Shown piece after piece: positions 16,924-23,981 of a DNA stretch of 64,000 nucleotides. Position 1 is the stretch's first letter; each line of letters opens with the position of its first letter. Origin of the DNA: Tepidisphaera sp. (GTDB taxonomy: Bacteria > Planctomycetota > Phycisphaerae > Phycisphaerales > UBA1924); the NCBI GenBank assembly GCA_016124375.1, contig WGNV01000004.1, positions 434,001-498,000 on the forward strand. Direction: 5' to 3'. Position numbers and translations under genes: made by a program. The notes under the pieces are model-generated. The model searched no databases and was not told the origin of the DNA. It saw nothing but the letters and a program-made list of their open reading frames with translations.

Positions 16924-16953
16924 AGCCGCCCCGTGTGTATGGGGCGGCTTTTT
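16924..16953 (+). terminator. rho-independent terminator
   Basis: AGCCGCCCC pairs perfectly with GGGGCGGCT around an eight-base loop, followed by TTTTT. Ends the transcript of the B12-binding-like gene. Confidence 0.9.
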
Positions 16954-16970
16954 CGTGCGCGCGGGGCACC

Positions 16971-16997
16971 CCGGAGGTTCGCGTTGCTCACCTCCGG
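16971..16997. repeat. CCGGAGGT/ACCTCCGG palindromic repeat
   Basis: Arms CCGGAGGT and ACCTCCGG around an 11-base loop, followed by CGTC. The same family occurs at 22826, 31081 and 50230. Confidence 0.75.
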
Positions 16998-17012
16998 CGT
17001 CTGGCGTGGGCG

Positions 17013-18086
17013 CTATTTCATCGGAATGTGCTCGCGTGTGATGGGCATGTCGGCCTGGGCGGGAGCTCGTAGGAGTTGCCCCACCACTGTTGCGAGTTCG
17101 AACGGGGCGAGGCCCGTGCCCGGGCGCTTGATGGTGAGGTCGGCAGCGGTGAGGGTGTGACCGGCGGGCAGGTCGCGCGTCGCGACGAGGGATTGGCGCG
17201 AGACGCGGCGGACGTCTTGCTCGATGTCGAAGACGCGCTTGGAGTCGCGGGCGGGTGAGGCGTGTTCACGGCCGGGCACGGTGCGCGGGGCGGCCTTCGC
17301 GGCCTCGCGGGCCAGATGGGCGTATCGGGCGAAGGCGTCGGGCTCGAGCGACGCGGCGTGGTCGGGGCCTTGGCGGGTGCGAGAGTCGGTGAAGTGTTTT
17401 TCGAGGATGCAGGCGCCGGCGCGGACGGCGGCGGCGCCGGTGTCGATGTCGCTCGTGTGGTCGCTGTAGCCGACGGGCTCGCCCGCGGCGGCTCGGACGC
17501 CGGCGATGCCGTCGATAGCCGCGAGCTCGGGGGGCGTGGGATACGCGCTCACGCATTGCAGGAACGCGATGCGCTCGCGCCAGGGCGCGAGCCACGTCGC
17601 GGCTCGCGCGATTTCGTCGGGCGTGCTTGCACCCGTGCTGACGATCAACGGCAAACCTGTCGCGGCCATCGCTTCCAGCAGCGGGCGATTGATGATGTCG
17701 GGGCTGGCGGCCTTGTACGCGTCCCACGTGGCGACGCGCGAGGGCTCGACGAGTTCGACGCTGAAGACGCTGACGATGGCGTGGATGCCTAGACCGCGGG
17801 CGACGGCGGCGCACTCGGCGAGGGCCGTGATTGGCAGTTCGAGGCGGCGGAGCATTTCGATGGGGTCGCGCTCGCCGGCGGCTTTTTGGTAAGCCGCGAG
17901 TTTGGCGGCGCGGCTCATGAGGCGATCGGCCTCGAAGAGTTGGAACTTGACGGCATCGGCGCCGGCCTGGGCGGCCAGGCGCGTGAGGGCGACGGCGCGG
18001 CTGGCGTCGCCATCGTGATTGACACCGATCTCGGCGATGATGTAGGGCGGGTGGGCAATGCTGATTTCGCGGCCGCGAATGTTCAC
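17013..18086 (-). CDS. NeuB-family nonulosonic acid synthase (sialic/legionaminic/pseudaminic type)
   Basis: 357 residues from a GTG at 18086 that overlaps the previous stop (GTGA). The family condenses phosphoenolpyruvate with a 6-carbon N-acyl sugar to form a nine-carbon acid. Visible: IIAEIGVNHDGD, ADAVKFQLFEAD, VSVFSVELVE, LIVSTGAST, FLQCVSAYPTP, GYSDHTS and LEKHFT, then a C-terminal SAF/antifreeze-like domain (RRVSRQSLVATRDLPAGHT... IKRPGTGL). The exact sugar (Neu5Ac, legionaminic or pseudaminic) cannot be told from sequence alone. Third gene of a tightly overlapping operon with a CMP-sugar synthetase and a Maf-like protein, implying glycosylation of flagellin or another surface protein. 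Confidence 0.92.
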   Translation of the reverse strand: MNIRGREISIAHPPYIIAEIGVNHDGDASRAVALTRLAAQAGADAVKFQLFEADRLMSRAAKLAAYQKAAGERDPIEMLRRLELPITALAECAAVARGLGIHAIVSVFSVELVEPSRVATWDAYKAASPDIINRPLLEAMAATGLPLIVSTGASTPDEIARAATWLAPWRERIAFLQCVSAYPTPPELAAIDGIAGVRAAAGEPVGYSDHTSDIDTGAAAVRAGACILEKHFTDSRTRQGPDHAASLEPDAFARYAHLAREAAKAAPRTVPGREHASPARDSKRVFDIEQDVRRVSRQSLVATRDLPAGHTLTAADLTIKRPGTGLAPFELATVVGQLLRAPAQADMPITREHIPMK

Positions 18087-18856
18087 GCGTGCTCCTTGCT
18101 GGCGCTCGCGGCGCGGCTTGGCGTCGTGGCGTGACTCGCCTGCTCGCGCAGGATTGCATCGGCGACCAAGAGGTCGGTGGCGGCGTCGATGTCGACGACC
18201 GAGCCTTCGGGGTTGATGATGCCCCGGCGGTCGCGCCCGAAGAAGGCGTGTGGCCCGCTGGGCACGCCGGGGATTTCGAGGCGGAGGGCGGCGGGGGTGA
18301 GGGCGATCACGGCGCCGTCGGGGATGAAGGCGGGGGGCAGGTCTTGGCGGCGGAAGACGCCGTGGTTGAGGATGTCGCCTTCCCAGGGCGCGACGTGGCC
18401 GGAGGCAGCGTCGACGCGGGCGGTCCACCAGGGGTGATGCTTCCCGACGGGCTGGTAGGTTTGCACGCTGTCGGCGCGGGTGTCGAGGAGGAGGTGGATG
18501 CAGCGGTCGATGACGCCTTGCGGGCGGACGGGGACGTTGGCGTAGAGGATGACGACGGGATCGCTCGCGTTGTGTTCGAGGCGGCTGAGCGCGTCGCGGG
18601 CGGCGTCGTCGACGCGGGCAGTGTCGTGGGCGAACTGGGGCGGGCGAGCGAGGGGCGTGGCGCCCATGGAGGCGGCGATGTCGCGGGCGTGGGCGTCGTC
18701 GGTGGAGACGATGACACGGGCGACGTGGCGGGCGGCGAGGGCGGCTTCGATGGTCCAGGCGATGCAGGGCTTGCCGGCGACGGGGCGGGTGTTCTTGCCG
18801 GGAACGCCTTTGCTGCCGGCGCGGGCGAGGATGATGGCGGTGGCGGCGGGGGTCAC
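18083..18856 (-). CDS. CMP-nonulosonate cytidylyltransferase (NeuA/PseF/LegF family)
   Basis: 257 residues. The N-terminal signature IILARAGSKGVPGKNTRPVAG is the CTP-binding loop of CMP-sialic acid synthetases; VIVSTDDAHARDIA and the later GPHAFFGRDRRGIINPEG region with the terminal DIDAATDLLVAD (D-D-x-x-D metal-site region) also fit. It activates the nonulosonic acid made by the adjacent synthase as a CMP derivative for transfer. Its ATG overlaps the stop of the Maf-like gene by four bases and its own stop overlaps the start of the synthase, so all three are translationally coupled. The last 20 residues are Ala/Ser-rich and probably unstructured. Confidence 0.9.
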   Translation of the reverse strand: MTPAATAIILARAGSKGVPGKNTRPVAGKPCIAWTIEAALAARHVARVIVSTDDAHARDIAASMGATPLARPPQFAHDTARVDDAARDALSRLEHNASDPVVILYANVPVRPQGVIDRCIHLLLDTRADSVQTYQPVGKHHPWWTARVDAASGHVAPWEGDILNHGVFRRQDLPPAFIPDGAVIALTPAALRLEIPGVPSGPHAFFGRDRRGIINPEGSVVDIDAATDLLVADAILREQASHATTPSRAASASKEHA

Positions 18857-21800
18857 GCGAGGGCTCCGGCGGCGAGCCCGGCGAACTCGAGAATGCCGCG
18901 ATCCAGGAGCGAGCCGAGCGGGCGGCCCGCGCCGTCGGAGACGTTGGCGTGTTCGTCGATGTCGAGCGTGGTGCTGGCGGCGAGGGCGGCGGCGTTGGCA
19001 GGCAGCGGCAGTCGCTGGATTCGCTGATCGGGGGAGGCATGGCGAGGCGGATCGATGACGCAGCAGCCGCTGGCGAGGAGCCAGCGGTGGTAGAAGTTTT
19101 CGATGTCGGCGTAGGTTTCGTCGCGGCGTTCGATGCGCGGAACGATCCAGGGGCGGGGGAGCAGCGCGGGGGGCTTTTCGGCGGCGGCCTGTGCTGAGGA
19201 TGCGGCGTGGAGCGAGGCTTCGTCGCGATACGCTCGGCGGATGAGTTCGGCCACGCGGCTGCGCAGGTCGTCGAGCTGGCCCACGCCTCCGAGGAGCGCG
19301 TAGGTGGCTTGCGTGTCGCCCGGGATATCGATGCTGACGACATCGGCGTGGGTGAGGGCGGTGGCGGTGTGGGTGTCGACGTGCGGGGCGCTTGGGAGCG
19401 AGGTGCGGAGGTGCACGAAGGCGCCGAAGGCGCGGGCCATGGCGGCGGTCTCGCCCACGCCCGCGACCAGCAGCGGGTCGGGGCCGGCGTGGGGCGACGC
19501 GAGCGTGACGGCGAGGGCGGGCGTGACGCGGGCGAGGTCGCGCAGGGCCTCCTGCAGCAGGGCGCGGCGTTCATTTTGAGCCAGACGCAGCACGAGGTGG
19601 GTTGGCGGTTCGGGGTTGGCGAGCGGGGCGGTGATGGCGGCGGTCGTCGCGCCGGCGGCGAGGGCACGGCGGGCGAGAGAAAGGCCGGCGGGCGTGTCGG
19701 CGATGAAGCGGGCGAGCGTGTCGCGCACGCTCGGCGGCACGCTGACGCACATGGGCTTGGCGATAGGGTCGGCCTGCGGGGCGACGGGGACGTAGCCGAG
19801 CACGGCGCCGAGCGTGGCGGTGGGACCGCCGGCGTGGGCCATGTCGCGCAGGGCGGAGAGGGAGACGACGCAGCCGCAGAGTCCGGGCGGGGCTTGTGAG
19901 AAGGCGACGGGGCGGCCTTGGGGGTGTTCGGCGTAGCGCTCGATGGTGTCGGACATGAGCGCGGGGTCGAAGAGGCACCAGTCGGCACCGACGCACGCGG
20001 CGGCGTCGGCGCGGTACTTGTCGAGGAGCGGGGCGAGGAGGGCGGGCTCGCAGATTTCGTCGAAGACGCTCTGGCCGCCGATCGCGCCGCGCCAGCAGTG
20101 ACGGGCGAAGGCGCGGGCGGCGGCGATGGCGCGGGCACGGCGATCGTCGAAGCGGACGACCTCGATGTCGCAGTCGCAGGTGAGGCCGGATTGGGAGATG
20201 AGTTGGCGGGCCTTGGGTGCGTCGTCGGTGAGGATGAGGATGGAGGCGACGCCCTTGACGCGGGCGGCGCGGGCGAGGGCTTCGGCGCCGACGGTGCGGC
20301 CATCGGCGAGGGGCGCGAAGAGATCGCGCGGCGTGTGCAAGCCTCCCTTGGTGAAGCGGGCGCGGACGCACAGCAGCACGCGGGGGCGGGTCTGGTTGGC
20401 GTCGCTGGGGGGCGGCGGGTCGTCGCGGGTTTTGGGCTGGCCGCTGCGGAGGGTGGCGAGCGCGTCGTCGATGAGTTCTTCGACCAGGTGCGAGGCGTCT
20501 TCCATCCACTTGACGTTCTTGGCGTCGCGCTCGATCTCGCGGCGCTGGCGCTGCATGGGCGAGAGGGCGGCGTCGGCCTCGATGGCGCGATCGGCCTTGA
20601 AGCGATTCAGTTGGCCGGTCTGATTGACATGATTGACGAGCCAGAAGGCGGGCTCGGCGACGGCGCGCTCGCCCATGTCGCGGGTGCGGGTGATCAGGGT
20701 GTTGACGTGCGACTGGTCATCGTGGCGGGCGAGCATCTCGCGGAGCGCGGCGCCGGCGTCACGGCTGAGCGCGGCGACACTGCCCGTGCTGCGGCGCAGT
20801 TCGCGCAGGCGATGCTCGCACTGGGCGAGGCGGCGGCGGGCGTCGGCGTCGGCGGGCGTCAAAGGCAGGGGCGGCAGGGGCTGGGTGGCGTAGGCGTCGA
20901 GGGCGTGAGCCAGGGTCATGGGCAGGGTGTGGCGCTTGGCGACGCCTCCCTCGGTGGCGTCGATGATGAGAAGCCCGTCGTGCGTGTCGCGCAGAAAGTC
21001 GCGCTCGAACTGGACGAGGTAGGTGCTCATCTGCTCGTCGGTGTAGATGCGGCGGCCCAGCGTGTCGGTCGCTGGGCGAAGCTGCGAGCCCAGGCGCATG
21101 ATCCGCTGCCACTCAAGCATCTCGAGCGTGTTGAAGTCGTTGAGTTCGTTGGACCAGACCTGGTGGATCGCGGCCCCGGGGGCGTAGTACTGCCCGTCGG
21201 TGAAGCCCAGGTCCTGGCCGATGAAGATCGCGGGATCACACCCAAGGTGGCGGGCGAGGTAGTACGCCAGGTGCGCGACGGTGGCGCCGGGCGTGAGCTT
21301 GCCCAGCGGGCGATAGAGCGATTCGCCCAGGATGCGGTCCAGCGTGTCGTCGGCCACGCAGCGCAGCGCCCCGGGCCAGGCGGCCAGGATCGCCGGGTTG
21401 CACTTGGGCTCGGCGACGAGCGTGACGCCCTCGACGTCGGCGGCGGAAAGGCCTTCGTAGAAGCGCCGGCTGATCTCGTGATAGTCGAGCGCGGTCACGA
21501 AGTGCGGGCGGATGCCCTTGGCCAGCAGAGGCCTGAGCACCGTCTGCACCGCGATGATGACGACGCGGTCACGGATGCCCGGCTGGCTGAGCAGGTCGAT
21601 GTTGCGGCGCAGGCTGGGGCCGGCGGCCACGATGATCGCTGGGCGGCCTTTGGCGGCGTCGCGCAGGTCGCGGATGCCCGGGGCCGTCGCGTACCAGCGG
21701 ATGTTCTGCGTCAGGTTGCGCACCGTGACGTCCATCTGGACGAGGGTCGTCACGACCATGGTGCGGACGGCTTTCATCACGCCCGTGAAGTTGGCGATGA

Positions 21801-22344
21801 AGCGGTCGGCCTGGTCCGCGAGGCGGGCCTTGCTCGGCGGGTGTTGGAGGATCTTGGTGCCGCTGGCGAGGAGGGCCTCCAGCCCCTGCGTGCCCGCGGC
21901 CATGGCGCCGGTGTCGTCGGCGTCGGTGATGATCACGATGTTGCTGGCACCGAGCCAGGGGGTGCAGTCGGACTGCTCGAAGACCGCGCGGAGCAGGGCG
22001 ACATCGGGCTCGAACACGAAGATCGCGCCGTCCTGCTTAAGGCGCATCGCGAGCGCGGCGACGTGGTGCCCGACGCCAAAGCCAGTGACCACGGTCGCGG
22101 CGCTCGCGATGATGTCCACAGTCGCGGCCAGCGCCCGCCCCTCGGCGATCGGCCCGCGGCGGCTGGCCAACTGGCGGGAGGTCGGGCCGTCGAGAACAAC
22201 GCCCGTCAGCCCGCCATCGGGGGCGGATTCGAGGCGAATCGCCGGTGAGGGGAGCGTGGCCCGGATGCGTTCGGCGGCCAGCGGGCTGCGGCGGGCGATG
22301 ATCGCCAGGTTCTTTTCGAGCAGGGTGTGCTGGGTCAGGCTCAC
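18853..22344 (-). CDS. giant Maf-like (DUF115) glycosylation protein with a C-terminal radical-SAM/SPASM-like half lacking cysteines
   Basis: 1163 residues from a GTG at 22344 preceded by GGAG. Residues ~1-620 match motility accessory factor (Maf) proteins, which add nonulosonic acids to flagellin: VVTGFGVGHHVAALA, VFEPDVALLRAVFE, IIVAAGPSLRRNIDLL, FVTALDYHEISRRFY and FIGQDLGFTDGQYYAPGA. Residues ~690-1163 are different: a nucleotidyltransferase-like region (VLLCVRARFTKGGLHTPRDL), then a barrel-like region with the spacing of a radical-SAM domain (DPLLVAGVGETAAMA; DVVSIDIPGDTQATYALLGG) but no CxxxCxxC motif, then a SPASM-like end (FYHRWLLASGCCVIDPP). This order resembles spiro-SPASM proteins fused to a Maf. 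First gene of the three-gene operon. Activity of the C-terminal half is unknown. Confidence 0.8.
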   Translation of the reverse strand: MSLTQHTLLEKNLAIIARRSPLAAERIRATLPSPAIRLESAPDGGLTGVVLDGPTSRQLASRRGPIAEGRALAATVDIIASAATVVTGFGVGHHVAALAMRLKQDGAIFVFEPDVALLRAVFEQSDCTPWLGASNIVIITDADDTGAMAAGTQGLEALLASGTKILQHPPSKARLADQADRFIANFTGVMKAVRTMVVTTLVQMDVTVRNLTQNIRWYATAPGIRDLRDAAKGRPAIIVAAGPSLRRNIDLLSQPGIRDRVVIIAVQTVLRPLLAKGIRPHFVTALDYHEISRRFYEGLSAADVEGVTLVAEPKCNPAILAAWPGALRCVADDTLDRILGESLYRPLGKLTPGATVAHLAYYLARHLGCDPAIFIGQDLGFTDGQYYAPGAAIHQVWSNELNDFNTLEMLEWQRIMRLGSQLRPATDTLGRRIYTDEQMSTYLVQFERDFLRDTHDGLLIIDATEGGVAKRHTLPMTLAHALDAYATQPLPPLPLTPADADARRRLAQCEHRLRELRRSTGSVAALSRDAGAALREMLARHDDQSHVNTLITRTRDMGERAVAEPAFWLVNHVNQTGQLNRFKADRAIEADAALSPMQRQRREIERDAKNVKWMEDASHLVEELIDDALATLRSGQPKTRDDPPPPSDANQTRPRVLLCVRARFTKGGLHTPRDLFAPLADGRTVGAEALARAARVKGVASILILTDDAPKARQLISQSGLTCDCDIEVVRFDDRRARAIAAARAFARHCWRGAIGGQSVFDEICEPALLAPLLDKYRADAAACVGADWCLFDPALMSDTIERYAEHPQGRPVAFSQAPPGLCGCVVSLSALRDMAHAGGPTATLGAVLGYVPVAPQADPIAKPMCVSVPPSVRDTLARFIADTPAGLSLARRALAAGATTAAITAPLANPEPPTHLVLRLAQNERRALLQEALRDLARVTPALAVTLASPHAGPDPLLVAGVGETAAMARAFGAFVHLRTSLPSAPHVDTHTATALTHADVVSIDIPGDTQATYALLGGVGQLDDLRSRVAELIRRAYRDEASLHAASSAQAAAEKPPALLPRPWIVPRIERRDETYADIENFYHRWLLASGCCVIDPPRHASPDQRIQRLPLPANAAALAASTTLDIDEHANVSDGAGRPLGSLLDRGILEFAGLAAGALA

Positions 22345-22605
22345 GTGGTCTCCAACGCGGTGGGCTCTGGGGGATTCGGTTGTCGCTCGCGCGGGGAGCA
22401 GGGATCCATCCCGCGGCCAATGCACGTCCGCCGGGATCTCCCCCGGCGGGCTTGGTATCGGCGATTTGCGGGGAAAAGGGCGAGATTCCGGGGTGGTTCA
22501 CAGGGCCGGGCGGCGGGGCGCGGGCCTGCACGTCTCGAGAGGTGTTCGACATTTGGGTGTCGCGGAGACCCTCGCTGGCGCTTCGGGCTCGTAGGCGCGG
22601 GGGCG
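22345..22605. other. 261-bp spacer upstream of the Maf operon
   Basis: No gene is supported. It contains a dispersed-repeat copy at 22561-22595 and otherwise GC-rich sequence. The Maf open frame extends 27 codons into it, but without a better start than 22344. The operon promoter should lie here or upstream; none is recognisable. Confidence 0.4.
22561..22595 (-). repeat. copy of the GAGCCCGAAGCGCCAGCGAG dispersed repeat
   Basis: Reverse-orientation copy (CGCGGAGACCCTCGCTGGCG and onwards), one mismatch at the left edge relative to the copies at 3366 and 8081. Confidence 0.75.
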
Positions 22606-22803
22606 TCAGCGTTTGCGGAGTCGCCAGATCCAGATGCCGTAGTCGAGGATGCTCTTGAGGGTTTCCCAGCGCGAGGGGTAGCCCCGTCCGAAAGCGGTGT
22701 GCAAGCGCCAGGTCCAGTAGGGGCCTTTGAAGCGGAAACCGGTGATGACGCCCAGGCGTGCGAGCTCATAGAGGCCGCCCAGGGTGTCGATGAGTCGTTG
22801 CAT
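22606..22803 (-). CDS. small conserved-looking protein, unknown
   Basis: 65 residues, MQRLIDTLGGLYELARLG and so on, rich in Trp, Tyr, Arg and Leu (GPYWTWRLHTAFGRGY) and ending WRLRKR. Composition is protein-like and unlike the shadow frames around it, with a basic amphipathic character that could associate with membrane. It is 71 bp downstream of the epimerase stop and on the same strand, so may share its transcript. No function can be assigned and no clear ribosome binding site is seen. Confidence 0.5.
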   Translation of the reverse strand: MQRLIDTLGGLYELARLGVITGFRFKGPYWTWRLHTAFGRGYPSRWETLKSILDYGIWIWRLRKR

Positions 22804-22825
22804 GGGTGGGTGGTCGGGTTTTCAC

Positions 22826-22852
22826 CCGGACCTTCGCGTGGCTCAGGTCCGG
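22826..22852. repeat. CCGGACCT/AGGTCCGG palindromic repeat
   Basis: Arms CCGGACCT and AGGTCCGG around an 11-base loop, followed by CGTC; same family as 16971 but with compensating changes in the arms. Lies between the epimerase and the small downstream gene. Confidence 0.75.
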
Positions 22853-22874
22853 CGTCCTGGGGGGGAGGGGGGGC

Positions 22875-23885
22875 TCAGGTGCCCGCGAAGACGCGCTTGT
22901 ACCACTCCATGGTTTCGGCCAGGCCGTCTTCGAGTGTGGCGACGGGCTCGTAGCCGATCAGTTCCTTGGCCAGCGAAATATCGGCGAGGGAGTGCATGAC
23001 GTCGCCGGCCCGCGCCGGGCGCATCACCGGGTGGACGTGGGGCGTGCCGGCCTGGCGGGCCATGACGGTGGCCAGCTCGGCGACGGTCACGCGTCGGCCG
23101 GTGCCGATGTTCATGACCTGGCCAGTCAGGCGCGTCGGCGCGCTGCCGGCGAGCAGGGTGGCGAGTACGGCGTTGCTGACGAAGGTGAAGTCGCGGGACT
23201 GGGAGCCATCGCCGAAGACGGTGGGCGCTTCGCCCGCGAAGAGGGCCTTGGCGAACGCCGCGACGACGGCGGCGTAGGCACTGTCGGCGCTCTGGCGGGG
23301 CCCGAAAATGTTGAAATACCGCAGCGAGGCGGTGGACAAGCCGTAGCACTTGCTCCAGACCGCCAGCAGTTGTTCGCCCGCCAGCTTGCTGGCGGCGTAG
23401 GGCGACAGGGGCTGGACGGGCATGCTCTCGACCTTGGGCAGCTCGGGCTGATCGCCATAGGCGCTGGACGAGGCGGCGAAGACCACCCGCAGGGCCTTGG
23501 CGGCGCGAGCCGCTTCCAGCACTCGGAGCGTGCCGGTGGCGTTGACGCTCCAAGTACGCTGGGGTTCCTCGACCGAGCGGGGAACAGAGCCAAGCGCGGC
23601 CAGGTGGAAGACGGTCTGAGCCCCCACCATCGCGGCCTTGAGCGCGTCGTCATCCAGCACCGAGGCGTGGATGAACTTGACGCGATCCGGCTCGAGCTCG
23701 ATGAGGCCGGAGAGGTGCTCGAGCGACGAGTTCGAGAGGTCGTCGATGACGCGGATCTCGGCACCCATGGAGAGCAGGGCGTCGCACAGGTGCCCGCCGA
23801 TGAACCCCGCTCCGCCCGTGACGCACACCGTTCTACCTTGGTAGAAGGTGCGGAGCTTGGTCACCTTGTCGGCCGGCAGCCTCAT
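22875..23885 (-). CDS. extended-SDR NAD-dependent sugar-nucleotide epimerase/dehydratase
   Basis: 336 residues. N-terminal Rossmann loop VCVTGGAGFIGGHL, the VFHLAALGSVPRSVEEP segment, catalytic SSSAYG serine region and YAASK (Tyr-x3-Lys), NIFGPRQ and RDFTFVSN all mark the UDP-hexose epimerase type of extended SDR (UDP-Glc(NAc) 4-epimerase, WbpP/Gne-like). It probably interconverts UDP-N-acetylhexosamines or a related nucleotide sugar in the cytoplasm. It lies just upstream of the nonulosonic-acid glycosylation operon on the same strand, so may feed surface-glycan precursors. Start ATG at 23885 with AGGA nearby. Confidence 0.88.
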   Translation of the reverse strand: MRLPADKVTKLRTFYQGRTVCVTGGAGFIGGHLCDALLSMGAEIRVIDDLSNSSLEHLSGLIELEPDRVKFIHASVLDDDALKAAMVGAQTVFHLAALGSVPRSVEEPQRTWSVNATGTLRVLEAARAAKALRVVFAASSSAYGDQPELPKVESMPVQPLSPYAASKLAGEQLLAVWSKCYGLSTASLRYFNIFGPRQSADSAYAAVVAAFAKALFAGEAPTVFGDGSQSRDFTFVSNAVLATLLAGSAPTRLTGQVMNIGTGRRVTVAELATVMARQAGTPHVHPVMRPARAGDVMHSLADISLAKELIGYEPVATLEDGLAETMEWYKRVFAGT

Positions 23886-23981
23886 TGCAATATCCTAACC
23901 GGACTTTGACGCACGAGCGAGGGGTGCGTTCAAAGTTTGGATCTTTCGCCCGGGGGCCGGGATTGCACTCGCTCTGGCCGG

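Noticed and set aside
17013-20303. A single 1096-codon minus-strand frame
   Set aside because: Only its 3' part (17013-18086) is real, the NeuB-type synthase. Upstream it is the wrong frame of the cytidylyltransferase and Maf genes, with Pro/Arg/Ser-rich shadow composition.
19918-22248. A 776-codon plus-strand frame opposite the Maf gene
   Set aside because: Antisense shadow; composition is Gly/Ala/Val/Asp-heavy and it has no motifs, while Maf motifs are clear on the minus strand.
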